From Porcisia hertigi (taxonomy: Eukaryota; Euglenozoa; Kinetoplastea; Trypanosomatida; Trypanosomatidae): DNA of 64,000 nt. Shown piece after piece: positions 19,526-30,274 of this stretch. How positions within the stretch are numbered: position 1 is the first letter of the stretch; each line of letters starts with the position of its first letter. Under the pieces are notes generated by a model. The model did not search any database. It was not told the origin of the DNA and saw only the letters and a program-made list of their open reading frames with translations. The DNA lies in NCBI RefSeq assembly GCF_017918235.1, contig NC_090591.1, forward strand, positions 1,369,001-1,433,000. The letters run 5' to 3'. The translations under genes and the position numbers were made by a program.

Positions 19526-20845
19526 ATGATGACATCTCTTCCCGTGCTTCACTTGAAAGCCACTAGCCAACAGAACGTGACCATAGCCGTCGATCCTTAT
19601 GATGCCACAGCAACTCTCTACACGTTCCTCCGCTCGATCCCTAGCAAGATTGAGACTGAGCTGGCGCTTCAGCCCTTCCTCGAATCCCTCCACACAGCTC
19701 CGTCGTCGGGCAGGGCTTCAATCTTTCGAAAGCCCAATCATCGCCTTGTGCAGCTCCTGGATTCGGTCGCCACGGACGACGTCTTTCGACGTACACCACA
19801 TGTTCTTCCCGCACTAGCGCGCCACTCAGATCAGTGGGTGAGACGATTAGGGTGCGCCTCAATAGACAATGATAAGACGGGTGAGTCGACGTCAGCGATG
19901 CACTCAAAGGAACACGCAGCGATCGTGTCACAGGGATCAACGCCATATCCCACCACTGTACGTGCCGCGGACTTGCGCGAGTACGCTGATCCGTACACCG
20001 CCTACAAGGTTGGCTACGCGAGGAGACACGACTCGGCTCACTCACCTCACCTTGAGAACCGTACTAGCGATGAAGCAACCACCTCTCACAGGTCTTCGGC
20101 AGAGACGAGAGGCCCGCCGTACTGCAGCATCACGCAGCCTCGAGAGGAGGCATTGTCTGTGTCGGCTGAGGTGTCTGCGCTCACCGTCCCTGGGGACGAG
20201 TCTCAGTTGCACGAAACTGCACAAGACGGACTTTGCGAGGAAAGCCCAGCGCCGAAGCCGGCCGTCACTTCGGCTTCGGCGATTCACCCGGTGCTGCAGC
20301 TGATCGCATCCACAGTTGTCACACGAGGGGAGGAGGACACGGCAGTAGTGGAGGGAGAGCGGCATGGGGACACACACGAGGATCCGCTACGAAGTAGGTC
20401 GTCGACGGCGACAAGAGGGGTGATCGAGGAAAAGCTACACAAACTCCGGGCGCGGCTCAATGACGCTGAGGCGGAGCTTGTCAAAGTAATGGAGGAGGAG
20501 GAGGCTGCAGAGCAGGCGTGGTCACCGTTCTACAGCCGTGTCAAGACAAGTAGGATGTACATCGAGGAGCTCAAGGGTCGGCTACAGAGTGCCGCTTCCC
20601 TCTACCTGCTTCAGCGCTACGAGTGCGAGACGCTGCAGCAGGCTCACGTCGGCGTGGCTATGGAGTCTATGAGCTTGGAGCTGGTGTTGCGCGATGTGCG
20701 AGCGCGACTAGAAGACGAGAAGAGTAGTTCACTCACGGAAGGCCCGCATCAGATGACAGCGGGCCAGAGGCTCGCTCAGCAGCTGCGCGACATTTTCGCC
20801 TTGCCTGCGGCTGTGTGTCAACACAACACTGCAATGAACTCGTGA
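19526..20845 (+). CDS. Hypothetical coiled-coil protein, 439 aa
   Basis: No recognised family. The N-terminal ~110 residues are moderately ordered (TIAVDPYDATATLYTFLRS). The middle is Ser/Thr/Glu-rich and probably disordered. From about residue 290 a long coiled coil starts (IEEKLHKLRARLNDAEAELV, then EEEEAAEQAW) and continues through VKTSRMYIEELKGRLQ to the C-terminus. Such architecture is common among trypanosomatid basal-body, flagellar or cytoskeletal proteins, but nothing here identifies the structure. Two Met codons begin the frame; either could be used. Confidence 0.75.
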   Translation: MMTSLPVLHLKATSQQNVTIAVDPYDATATLYTFLRSIPSKIETELALQPFLESLHTAPSSGRASIFRKPNHRLVQLLDSVATDDVFRRTPHVLPALARHSDQWVRRLGCASIDNDKTGESTSAMHSKEHAAIVSQGSTPYPTTVRAADLREYADPYTAYKVGYARRHDSAHSPHLENRTSDEATTSHRSSAETRGPPYCSITQPREEALSVSAEVSALTVPGDESQLHETAQDGLCEESPAPKPAVTSASAIHPVLQLIASTVVTRGEEDTAVVEGERHGDTHEDPLRSRSSTATRGVIEEKLHKLRARLNDAEAELVKVMEEEEAAEQAWSPFYSRVKTSRMYIEELKGRLQSAASLYLLQRYECETLQQAHVGVAMESMSLELVLRDVRARLEDEKSSSLTEGPHQMTAGQRLAQQLRDIFALPAAVCQHNTAMNS

Positions 20846-21354
20846 AACAATGCCGAAAAAAAAACATAAACAAATAGAACACCGTGGGTCTCCTCTCACA
20901 CCCCGAAACGATTGGGGTTACAGAGTGCGATCAGGATCACTACTCTCAACCCATGTCAGTGCTATCAGAACGATGGTTTGAACACGCAGCCACCACCTGA
21001 GCACATGTTGTTGTGGCGGCGGCGGTTTCTCAACAGAGTCGAATTTTCACCGTGGCTGAGGGAAGTGAGAGAGAGACCCCCCCTCCCCTCCCCCACACCC
21101 TCACAGCAGCATGTCATCGCTCATCCAGTCGCGACGAGACAACACAATCGGTCGACGTGAACTCCGCCCCCCCCCCTCCCCCCCTGTCTTGGCCTATTTT
21201 GTTATCCCACTCACCCCCTTTGCTGTTGTATAATCATCCAATCACTCTTGTGCAATATGATTCATGTGCGACAGTCCACACCGGTTGCACATTCCAAGGT
21301 CCCCCCTTCCCCCTCCCAGCAACCCAGCCACACCCGTACGCGAGGGCGGTAGCG
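20846..21354 (+). other. 0.5-kb spacer
   Basis: Pyrimidine-rich with C tracts at 21078-21098 and 21168-21184, ending in the splice signal at 21300-21319. No gene seen. The frame open from 21013 is in phase with the next gene but crosses the C tracts. Confidence 0.6.
21300..21319 (+). promoter_or_regulatory. Polypyrimidine tract and probable splice acceptor
   Basis: C/T tract ending in CCCAG, AG at 21318-21319, 35 bases before the ATG at 21355; it decides the start of the WD40 gene. Confidence 0.55.
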
Positions 21355-22617
21355 ATGCCAACCTATCGGCGCGACCAGGCGCGCATACGCCGACTTTTCA
21401 GTGCACCCGACACCACCAGTGAACTCATTGCTACATGCGACAAGGCATACGTGCCTTCTTTGTCCTACAGGGCTTCGACCAACTCCGTTATTGTTGTTCC
21501 CGAGGACGACACAGCGGCACCACGAGTTAGGCTGCCCTTTCCAGCGATCGATCTCGCGTGGTGCCCTTTCAAGCAAGGGATGGAGAATGCGGCTTACGCG
21601 ACGGCGTGCCACAGCCAGCCTATACAAATATGGGATCTCGAGGATGGCGAGGTGCGCGGCTCGTACTCCTCAACAAACGATAGTGACTACCACGCCCACG
21701 CGCACGCGTTGTGTTGGTTCAAGGCCCCCACCCATCAGCACTGGATTGCCGGCGGCTACGGAGGCTTCGAGGACGCCTCTCAGGTGCGTGTATTCGACAT
21801 TGTTTCTGAAGGCAGTCAGCCCATCTACACCTACAGCGGCAACCGGTGCAAAGGAGTCGTGTCCGCCATGCATGATTGTGAATGGCAGGGCACAACATCG
21901 CTGTTAGCGGTGGGGTTTTACAACGCGCCCTCGGTGCACCTCATCGACTGTCGGAAGCGGTGCGTCGCGGCGAAGTTGCATGGTCTTAAGCGCAGTGTGC
22001 AAGTCATACGAAGCGGCAGCGAGGACACTGACCCATACTGCGTCTATGCCGGGGGAGCCCATGGGGATAGCCGTATTGCGTGCTGGGATGTGCGCAAGCC
22101 ATGCGCACCACTATTCACTCTCTCGAGACCTGCTGACACAAATCAAGTGTTTCAGTTCAGTGTGTTGCCCACGAGCCCCACGGCTGCGCCGGATGACGCC
22201 GCAAGTGGTTATTCGCGGAGGCTTGTGTCGACTTGCTCAACGGGAGGGGTTGTGCTGTATACCTGGAGACCTGGAGAGGTACCCTCTGACGGCACAGAGG
22301 TGTACATCGGCGCCTCTGTGGGTCCGACGAGTGGCTTGGCAGTGGTGGGGCCCAACACCGTTGTAGTCAGCACCGGTGGCCGGTCCTACACGTTCCGCCA
22401 TGAAGCGTCTCAGAAGGGCGCGGTCACCTTTGCGCAGCAGTCAGCTCGTTGTCATCGCTACAGTACTCGGGAGGATGAGGCTGCACACTTTCCGGTCCTC
22501 AGGCGCCGGCAACGCTCACCAATGCGAAGTGATTCGGATGAGGAGATGTGTTTAGAGGTGGGGGAGCTCCTTCCTAGCACCGAGGCAACCAATATCGCTG
22601 TCATATCTCTCGCATAA
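21355..22617 (+). CDS. WDR79/TCAB1-like WD40 protein, 420 aa
   Basis: The order of motifs follows WDR79 (TCAB1/WRAP53-beta) rather than a generic WD40 protein. An early blade reads ACHSQPIQIWDLEDGEVRGS followed by Y, like VHLWDAFTGALRASY. Next come VRVFDI, GVVSAMHDCEW, SVHLIDCRKR, a late GGAHGDSRIACWDVRKP matching GARKDAELLCWDLRQP, and a following TNQVFQFSV matching TNQRIYFDL. In animals TCAB1 binds the CAB box of scaRNAs and telomerase RNA, and escorts H/ACA RNPs to Cajal bodies. Trypanosomatids lack classical Cajal bodies, so the role here may be snoRNA/spliced-leader-associated RNA or telomerase RNP trafficking. A Ser/Arg-rich C-terminal tail follows the propeller. The gene lies about 41 kb upstream of SHQ1, another H/ACA RNP factor. 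Confidence 0.8.
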   Translation: MPTYRRDQARIRRLFSAPDTTSELIATCDKAYVPSLSYRASTNSVIVVPEDDTAAPRVRLPFPAIDLAWCPFKQGMENAAYATACHSQPIQIWDLEDGEVRGSYSSTNDSDYHAHAHALCWFKAPTHQHWIAGGYGGFEDASQVRVFDIVSEGSQPIYTYSGNRCKGVVSAMHDCEWQGTTSLLAVGFYNAPSVHLIDCRKRCVAAKLHGLKRSVQVIRSGSEDTDPYCVYAGGAHGDSRIACWDVRKPCAPLFTLSRPADTNQVFQFSVLPTSPTAAPDDAASGYSRRLVSTCSTGGVVLYTWRPGEVPSDGTEVYIGASVGPTSGLAVVGPNTVVVSTGGRSYTFRHEASQKGAVTFAQQSARCHRYSTREDEAAHFPVLRRRQRSPMRSDSDEEMCLEVGELLPSTEATNIAVISLA

Positions 22618-23615
22618 CGAAAAAAAAAGGCTCTTGGAGTTGTTTTTTTAGCCCGCTGTGTGAACTCTACCGCGCCATGCATCACTCAAAAAAAAACTCT
22701 CATGTCATGTGTATTGTGGTTCAGTCCAGCGGTGCTGATCTGCATTGGTGCCGCCCCCCCCTCTCCCCCTCTCCCCCTCTTCCCGCCGAGCAAAACCATT
22801 CATTTTTTTCCCGTTTCCCTTCTATAGTAAACTGCACTTGTCGCATAACCCTCCTCCCCCTCCTCCCCCCTCTCCCACACACAGGACACACCGTATGGGT
22901 CTTATGGAAAGCGAAAACAAAGGATCGATGCGAGAGTGCTGCCTCTTCTTTTTCCCCTTTTCATCATCTCCTTAGATTTCCTGGTCCGACAGCTGTGGGT
23001 AACGCCCTTCCTCCTCCTCCTCCCCCCCTCCCCCACAAATCGCGTCTGACATTTTATCTGAGCACCAAAGTAATGCTGCCTGCGCTTTTTGCTCTCGTCC
23101 AGTGGGGACAGACAAAGCGAAATGGACTCTTCTCGTCAACAGAGTGTTCCAAAAAACAGGACCACACCTCTTCACTGCTGCCCCGCTCTGCTACCTGGTG
23201 TGTGTGTCCTTCGTTGCTTTGGGGGAAAAAATTGCTCATAATGCTCCTCCTCCTCCCCCGCCCCCCTCCATCCGTCCCCCCCTCCACTGCTTTCTCTTAC
23301 ACACACGCTTACGCATACACATCCACCAGACATTTCACGGTGACTGCTGCTTCTTCTCCCCCCAAAGTGCATCCCCGCTCCTCACTGACGGACATCGCCC
23401 CGCTTTTCTACGTTGTCCATTCACCGGCGCTGTTGCCTCTTTTCTTGTCCCCCCTCCTCGTCACGTTTCTCAGAGCCACTTGTGCCGCATTCCCCCTTCC
23501 CTCTCACACCTTTGTGCGTACCGGCTTCTCTGTCCCAGCCTAGTGCTTTCCATCATTCAACTCGCATATCTTTCCTGCTAAAAAGGGGGCGCCGCTGTGG
23601 GCACCTCATTCAACC
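22618..23615 (+). other. 1.0-kb spacer
   Basis: Very pyrimidine-rich (22755-22880, 23000-23035, 23238-23285), without gene-like frames. The next gene's splice acceptor lies in the last 150 bases. Confidence 0.6.
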
Positions 23616-24701
23616 ATGCACAACACCGTCACTTGCATCAAAAGTCCGGGTACGGCTCTCTGCACGGACACTGACACCTGCCGCACGATCACTCTGAGCC
23701 GACCCGACTCGTTGAACTCCATGTCCCTGTCCATGGTGCAAGACCTGTATCGTCTGTACATCACGGAACCGCATCCCACCGAGGATGCCGTGTATGTTCT
23801 GCGCGGTGACGGGCGGCAGAGCTTCTGTGCAGGTGGCGACCTGAAAGCCCTGACGGGACCCGACCAAGATGCCCACAACCCACTCTTTTACCGCCTGGAG
23901 TACGAGCTGGACTTGTACATCGCGGCGATGCAGCGCACACAGGTGGCGATGTGGGCAGGGCACGTGCTGGGTAGCGGTGTGGGCGTTTCGCTGCACGGGC
24001 GCTTCCGCGTTGCCTGCGAGACAACGCATTTCGCGATGCCAGAAACGCAGATCGGCGCTGCGAACGACGTTGCGACGAGTTGGGTGTTCTCGTCACTGCC
24101 TATATGCGGACTTGGCGCATACCTTGCAATCACAGGCAGCAGCCTGTACGGTGCGGACGTGTTCCATGCGGGCCTGGCGACTCACTACATCTCGCTGGAG
24201 AAGTTCGACGCTGTGGAGACTGCGCTGGCTGCGCTCAAGTCGTCTGAGGACGTTGCGGAGTGCTTGCACGGGTTCAGCGCGGACGCTACTGTTCCGCCGT
24301 TCACGCTGGCGGAGAGCACGTCTGTGCTGGCTAAGGCGTTCGGTGCGATCACTACTTCAACGCGCGTGCGTGACATCATGGATACTCTGCGCGCAGACGG
24401 CAGCGCGTTTGCTGCGAAAACGCTGGAAGTGATGGAGCGCAACTCGCCGCTGGGCATGACGGTTGCCCTGGAGAACATGAAGCGCCAGCACACAGATGCG
24501 TGCACGAGCGTGAAGGAGTCCTTCAGTGGCGACTATTCGGGGACTCAGTCTCCCATCATTATGAAGGAGCTGGCCAGGGGCGTGGAGGCGTTGTTTGCGA
24601 AGGGGAAGCGTCCGCAGTGGACAGTGAGCTCTGTGGACGACGTTGACGTTGAGCTTGCGAAGAGGGAGCTGTGGCCCGGCGAGGGCAGGGTCTCGTTGTA
24701 G
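23616..24701 (+). CDS. HIBCH-like protein (enoyl-CoA hydratase/isomerase superfamily), divergent copy
   Basis: A 361-residue crotonase-fold protein of the 3-hydroxyisobutyryl-CoA hydrolase type. Residues 69-78 read SFCAGGDLKA, the CoA-binding/oxyanion loop. WAGHVLGSGVGVSLHG follows, with Ser where the family usually has the second Gly of GGGVG. The catalytic-site segment is MPETQIGAANDV with Glu143 and Asp151, the spacing expected of HIBCH, but LFPDVGG has become AANDVAT. HIBCH hydrolyses 3-hydroxyisobutyryl-CoA in valine breakdown. Activity here is uncertain because the oxyanion loop and active-site surroundings are changed. No obvious presequence and no canonical PTS1 (ends VSL). It heads a local family of three genes; the other two are about 5 and 9 kb downstream. 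Confidence 0.88.
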   Translation: MHNTVTCIKSPGTALCTDTDTCRTITLSRPDSLNSMSLSMVQDLYRLYITEPHPTEDAVYVLRGDGRQSFCAGGDLKALTGPDQDAHNPLFYRLEYELDLYIAAMQRTQVAMWAGHVLGSGVGVSLHGRFRVACETTHFAMPETQIGAANDVATSWVFSSLPICGLGAYLAITGSSLYGADVFHAGLATHYISLEKFDAVETALAALKSSEDVAECLHGFSADATVPPFTLAESTSVLAKAFGAITTSTRVRDIMDTLRADGSAFAAKTLEVMERNSPLGMTVALENMKRQHTDACTSVKESFSGDYSGTQSPIIMKELARGVEALFAKGKRPQWTVSSVDDVDVELAKRELWPGEGRVSL

Positions 24702-26080
24702 GAGAGGGATCCGCCTGCTCGAAGGGATACATTGACCTCGATCCTCACTTGCCACCAGTGTACTGTCGGCTCTGTGGCACAGCGGAGAGGTGGGCTCGGT
24801 TTGGTTTGCAGGGACCCTTCGGATGGTCTGTGCATCTCTGTCCGCACGCACGGCTGTGGGGGCTTCCACGCTCCTTCCACCACCTCTCTTTTCATCCCCC
24901 CTCTCCGTCTGACCTATTCCCTCCTGTACCATTGACATGTGTTTCGCGCGCACTGCCCTGCAGCGCACTCGGGGGGAGGGGGGGCTCTGAGCGGCCAGGC
25001 TTTTCTTCCAACTTTCTTGTTTGCTGTTGGCCTCTCTGTTTCCTTTTTTTGAAGTACTCTATTACTCTGTTGTCTTCCCATGCCCCGCCCGCCTTTCTCT
25101 TGTGTGTGCTAGCGCAATTAAAGCATCTGCAAGCGAAGATCTCTTCGCACACCTCGAGTGATCCGCACGACTGTACGCGTGCAGGTGCGCAGCGCTCCCT
25201 CTTTTTTTTTTGTTGTTGACTGTTGTTTCTCTCGAGTTCCCACTTGTGTTTTACGCTTTCCGCTATATCCCCCCCTTTTTTTTCCCTCCCTTCTGTGTCC
25301 CTCTCCTCCTCTCGTTGCCTCTGTTTTCTGACCTGTGCATACTGGCTCCCACGTCTTGCCTCCGCTCTTCCGCAATCTTATTTTTGCAGCGCCGAGTTTG
25401 CACTGCTGCGGTATGACGGAGAGCCACATCTCTTCGCATGCCTTAGCAAGCTGCCTCCTAGCCTGTGCCTGGGCTCCCCTCTTCTCACCATTTATGGCAG
25501 CACTACCACTCCTCCATTGGAGCGGGTCTTCTCTGCAGGGGTGGAGATAGTGGTGAGGGGCAGCACGACAGAGCGTGGATGTGGCGTGGAGAGCGTGCTG
25601 GTTTGGCTACGTAAGATTCAGAGGCTCGTCGCTGTCGGTGTCTCGCTTCCACTTCACCCGATAAGCGGCTTTTTCGTGTCTTCTTTTCCCTCTCGTGGCG
25701 CATGCAGTGCAGCAGCCTTGAAGTGACTGCTGTTTTTCTCTCTTCCCATCAGCTCTCCCCCTCCCCCTCTTTTCCTCAGACACTTGCTCGACCTTCTGAT
25801 CTCATATGCACACGCTCTCACGTGCCCAACTGGTTGCGCGTCATTGTGGATGATCAGCGTGCGTTTGGGCACTTGCGTGCTGGGACTGGTATGTGTCCCC
25901 CCATTTCACACAGTCGGCTTGCTTTCAGGGTGGGCGTTCGCGCGAGTCAGCTGTGTTGACAGGCGCTCCCTCTGTGTGTGTGGAGGTGGGGGGGGGGCGG
26001 GAAGAGGGAGCAGAACGGAAGAGAACTGCACAAAACGAGTTGGCGAGTATGCACCTGGAGTAGGGAGGCGAGGGAATGCC
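24702..26080 (+). other. Spacer between the divergent HIBCH-like gene and the tandem duplication
   Basis: About 1.4 kb, single copy. Holds T-rich and C/T-rich stretches (25201-25320, 25755-25785). Frames between 25385 and 25960 look slightly protein-like (for example NWLRVIVDDQRAFGHLRAG) but are short, in different phases and lack a good start, so I do not call a gene. Confidence 0.5.
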
Positions 26081-28498
26081 CACAAATGCAGGCGCGCATA
26101 ATGTCTCTATGCACGCGCGGTGCCCCCCCTTTTTTTTTTTCGCTGCATTTCAGTTTTTCCTGCTCTTATATACCCCCTGCTCCCCTCAATTTTTTTTTCC
26201 CCAATAATTCTTTTTTTGTTCATTTTTGCCTCTCTTGTTGCGGATATCCCTTTCGACGACAACAACGCCTGCAACTCTTCTTGCCATTCACTTTTTTTTT
26301 TTTTCATTCTGCAACCCCATCAGCTCTTCCCCTCCAGCTTTTCCTGCTCTTTACTTTTTCTTCTCACTTTCCCCCACTTGTTGTTGTTTTTTTTCACCAC
26401 CACTACCTCTCTCTGTCTTGGTCTCTCTCTCTCTTGATCTCTCTGTCTTGGTCTCTCTCGTGTGTGTGTGTGCGCTTTCCCTTCGCCCCCCCCTCCCAAT
26501 GTTTCACCCAATTCACCTCCCCCACTTAAATGCTGCGTAGTACTATGCTGACCCTATTTCATTCTTCAGTCGTCTGCACCGAGGAGGTGGGGGGGGGAGG
26601 AGGAGGAGGCGTGAAGGAGAGGAGGCGTGACTACCCGACCTGCTTTCGCGTCTCATGGAATCGCCGGTGTCGCCGACTTCTCGCTTGCTGGCTCGACTGG
26701 CAACTGCCATTCAGGCCTTCCTCCTTTCTCTACCCTTTATACGCTTGTCTTTGTGTCTTCTGCCGCACTGCTGCTTCTTTTACGGGTGCGCATTCGACAC
26801 CAGGCCTCCATTGTTCCCGCCTCAAGCCCCCCGCACATAGCGTCTCTTCTGTTCGCCCGTGCACCAGTGAGAGCAGTCCCAACTGCGTGAGATACACGAG
26901 AGAGGGGCAATGATCGGGAGAGAGGGGGGAGTCGGCGTCTTGAGGACGTACCTCTTCGCAGTACACCAATCATGACAGGGCAAATACGCAAAGGCAGAAG
27001 TGCCTGGCCGCGTGGATGCGCGTTATCCTCTCTGTGATACCATCATCTCCAGGGTGTACGATCATGGGACTGCATGGCGGGTGTGGCTATAGTATGCATG
27101 ATGCTGGTGCTGATGAGCGTGGTGCTAGGTTGAAGGCGATGGCTTTACTATAGCGCAAAGAGAGGCGTCCCCATGTTTACGGTGCTACATTTTATTTTTC
27201 CCTTTTGGGTGAGATTACCTATGGGCCAGGTGTCAGTGCTTGCACGGACGAAGAAATGTTGTCTGTCTGGTGAGAGCATTGCGGATGTCGAGGTGGAGGT
27301 GGGGAAGAAAAATTATTGAGGCTCTCTCCTGAAATTCGCGTACCTTGAAGAAAAAGGTGCTCCCCGATATTCCGTAGGCCTCCCCTCTCCCCCTTTTTTT
27401 TTCTCCCCCTCAAAGTTGTTCAACGTGTCCCGCGATGAGGGTTGCCTGATTGTTTTCTGGAGCTAATCCACTGAACTTCTGGGCTGTTCCTGCTTAGCGG
27501 GCGGAAACAACAGAATACACACACACACATGCGGGCACACACAAAAAAAACAAAAACACTCCGAGCGTGGCAGGTCAATGCTGGTGCACGTGTGCGTTTC
27601 CAACAAATCGTTTCTTTTTTTGTTCTTTTCCATTTGGACTTTCCAGTTTTTCTCCCTGTCGGCGTGATCGCCCGCGTTTCTTTTTTTTTTTTGGTGGGCA
27701 ATCGACACAGCTGAGACTGTCCTGAGGGCTCCTTGACAGAGCGGTGGTGCCCTACAAAAGACTTCTTTCGCTTCTCTGGATCTGGAAAGTGGTCGCGCGT
27801 CCCCCTCCCCCCCCTCCCGTTCGGTGGGGTTTTAGCCGATCTTGACGGGCACGCGCGTCTGTTGTGGCAGCTAGTCCGGTGGTGGCTTCAACGGCTTCTC
27901 GGGCTCGATGCCGCAAGTGATCAGTGATAACGTGCGACTCTCACTCATAAGTGTGTGCGGTGTGCGGCTCGTTTTCCTCCTCTTATGTGGCGATAGTAGT
28001 CGTGTGAATGCGCACGCAATGTGCTCATCGGGGGTACAGCGCCCCGCCTCGCGTGTTTTACCGCACGTCTTTGTCGGTCGGTCTGTCCACTCGCTTCTCG
28101 ATCTGTGGCCGTGTCATTCTTGCTCGACGCAATCATATCTAGCCTCTCTCATTTCCTTCCGAATCCCCCTTCCCCCTTGAGGCTTCGCTGAGACATACTC
28201 GGGTCTATCAAAAAAAAATCAACGGCGGAGCACTGCGCTCCCAACGGGCTGACTGACGCGAATAGCTAATACGGCTCACACGCCTATGTCAGGCCTGTTT
28301 ATACCGCCTCCCTTCACTTATTTCAAAGTCTCCCCCTTCCCCCCCACGGTAAAGGCTTGCCCTGTTTACCATTTCGCATCTTTCTTTTTTTTTTTTATTG
28401 CCCCTCCTAGCGTGCCTCTCCTTCCCCTTCTCTCCCGTTGCTGGCTTCATCAAGAAAGAGCGTGAGAGCTCAATAGTGTAACTTTACACTCGTTCAAA
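26081..28498 (+). other. Upstream non-coding part of duplication unit 1
   Basis: About 2.4 kb, matching 30275-32750. Consists of a T/C-rich first 450 bases, a G tract at 26589-26598, a mixed-composition block (26640-27240), an A-rich/T-rich block (27420-27700) and the splice region of the HIBCH-like gene (28380-28455). The mixed block might hold a degenerate SIDER-type retroposon, but I found no convincing signature. Confidence 0.5.
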
Positions 28499-29614
28499 AT
28501 GCATCACAACATAGTGAATCGGAGCGCGAAGGTGCACTGCAGGGACTACCCACACGCTCGTCACATTACGCTCAACAAGCCAAAGTCCCTCAACGCGCAG
28601 GATTACGACATGGTACGAGAGTTGCACCGGCTGTACTTGACAGAACCGGCACCTCTGTCGTCACTTTACATACTCACCGGTGCGGGTTCCAAAGCGTTTT
28701 GCGCAGGCGGCGATGTGGTCGGCCTCTCGACGGATAACCCGCCGGGGTGCCGGCGTGATTTTTTTTACTGGGAGTATCAAGTGGATTATCAGGTGAACAA
28801 GATATCGGCTGGTCAAGTGTGCCTGTGGGACGGCTACGTGCTTGGGGGTGGGGTGGGCATATCGATTGGCAGCACATATCGAGTGGCGTCGGAAAAAGCG
28901 TGTTTTGCCATGCCCGAAGTGGCGATAGGCATGATCCCTGACGTGGGGGCTTCCTGGTTTCTGCCGCGACTACCGGTGCCTGGTCTAGGGCTTTACATGG
29001 GTCTCACCGGTCACCGTCTCCGCGGGGCTGACCTTGTTCACCTTGGACTCGCAACTCACTTCGTGCCGTCGGACAAGATGAGCGATCTGGAGCAGGCTCT
29101 CGTCTCGATGTCGAAGGCAAGCGATGTGGAGGCAGTGCTGAACATGTACGCGACTCCGGCAGCGCAGCTTCCCCCGTGCACCTTTGCAAATTCAATCCCC
29201 TTTCTAACCGAGCATTTTGATATCCAAGCAGTTACAGGTGTAGCTCCCATCTTGGATGTGTGCAGGGCGCACGCGCAGACGGATCCGCTCGCAGAGGCAG
29301 CCGCGGACGTCATGCCCACTTACTCTCCGACGGCGATGGAGCTCACGCTGGAATTACTGAAGCGCGGTGCGAAGCTCAACACGCTTGAGGAGGCGTTCCG
29401 GATGGAGCACTGCGTCGCCCAACGTGTTCTTGCTGAACCTGACTTTCGCGAAGGTGTCCGAGCCCTGCTCATTGACAAGGATAAGAAGCCCAGGTGGCAA
29501 CCGGCTACGATTGCGGATGTGTCGAGGGAGGCCATCGAGGCATACTTTCGACCCAGCACTCCCAATCAACGCGTGTGGAATCCCTTTTCGCCACACCTGG
29601 ATCGCACAGCATGA
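28499..29614 (+). CDS. HIBCH-like protein, tandem copy A
   Basis: 371 residues, 3-hydroxyisobutyryl-CoA hydrolase family. Residues 66-75 read AFCAGGDVVG, 112-124 GYVLGGGVGISIG (oxyanion loop intact), and 138-150 MPEVAIGMIPDVG with the catalytic pair Glu140 and Asp148. FLPRLP and LTGHRLRGADLVHLGLATHF are further family hallmarks. The predicted role is hydrolysis of 3-hydroxyisobutyryl-CoA (valine pathway) or a related acyl-CoA. No clear mitochondrial presequence; a basic segment (NRSAKVHCRD) near the N-terminus could serve. Compared with copy B it carries His2-His3, His13, Ile146, Asn in FANS, His in MEHC and a penultimate Thr; Ile146 departs from the usual LFPD/MFPD. The flanking DNA is duplicated with the gene. 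Confidence 0.93.
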   Translation: MHHNIVNRSAKVHCRDYPHARHITLNKPKSLNAQDYDMVRELHRLYLTEPAPLSSLYILTGAGSKAFCAGGDVVGLSTDNPPGCRRDFFYWEYQVDYQVNKISAGQVCLWDGYVLGGGVGISIGSTYRVASEKACFAMPEVAIGMIPDVGASWFLPRLPVPGLGLYMGLTGHRLRGADLVHLGLATHFVPSDKMSDLEQALVSMSKASDVEAVLNMYATPAAQLPPCTFANSIPFLTEHFDIQAVTGVAPILDVCRAHAQTDPLAEAAADVMPTYSPTAMELTLELLKRGAKLNTLEEAFRMEHCVAQRVLAEPDFREGVRALLIDKDKKPRWQPATIADVSREAIEAYFRPSTPNQRVWNPFSPHLDRTA

Positions 29615-30274
29615 GCGACGTTAGCATGGGTCTCGAAAAGGGCGCTTCATGTAGTTTCCCCTGTCTTCGTCTTATACGCTCTTGAGTGGAGGCTTCCCCC
29701 CCCTCCCCCCAATGTTGCTACGTGTCACTGTGCGACCGCATTACACCGATATTTGAATAAAGTCGTCCGTCACCCATGCATTCCTTCTGGAAAAAAAAAC
29801 AAACGAGTCCGTGTATCGCTAATGGATGAGTTTCATCATCTCCCCCCCTCCCCCTCCCCCGTCGTGGTGCGCGCACCTCAAATTTTTTTCCCATCATTAA
29901 CAGAGGACTTTTCGCAACACGAATAAACACACGCTCTTTCGACTGCACATACGCACAGGCAGGCGTTGAAAAAAGAAGCCCAATGGGGTTGTTGTGGGCA
30001 AGACACCCACATACGTGATTGGAGACCGCTGTGCTGCTGTGATGCGTTTTGTGGGTTCAACACTTTATTGTCACGTGGGCAGGTGTTATTGCAAGGTTGA
30101 TCCTCACGCGTGCATTTGTGTGTGTGTGTGTGTGTGTGGGGTCTCATCGTTTGTCTTCTGTCTCGCGACCTGTAGCTCTGGCGTGACGGTAGGTAGGCCT
30201 CTTTCCGCCGCACACCACGATGTTGCCAATACTACGGCAAATGTGTAGTATATGGAGACTTGTGCGTGCATCTA
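29615..30274 (+). other. 3' region of HIBCH-like copy A (unit 1)
   Basis: Includes about 145 bases (around 29706-29855), bounded on both sides by C tracts, that are missing downstream of copy B. A GT microsatellite lies at 30117-30138. No gene seen. Confidence 0.7.

Larger units (their letters stand above)
26081..30274 (+). repeat. Tandem duplication, unit 1 (contains HIBCH-like gene A)
   Basis: Near-identical to 30275-34382. The left edge begins at CACAAATGCAGGCGCGCATA; the same words open unit 2 at 30275. Outside the coding region only scattered base changes and tract-length differences separate the copies, plus two larger differences: a C/T tract that is short here (26484-26497), and a ~145-base stretch in the 3' UTR (about 29706-29855) that is present only here. 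The copies therefore look recent. Confidence 0.92.

Noticed and set aside
25385-25960. Faintly protein-like words resembling an Sm-like fold
   Set aside because: Short, in different phases and lacking a start; not enough to call a gene or relic.
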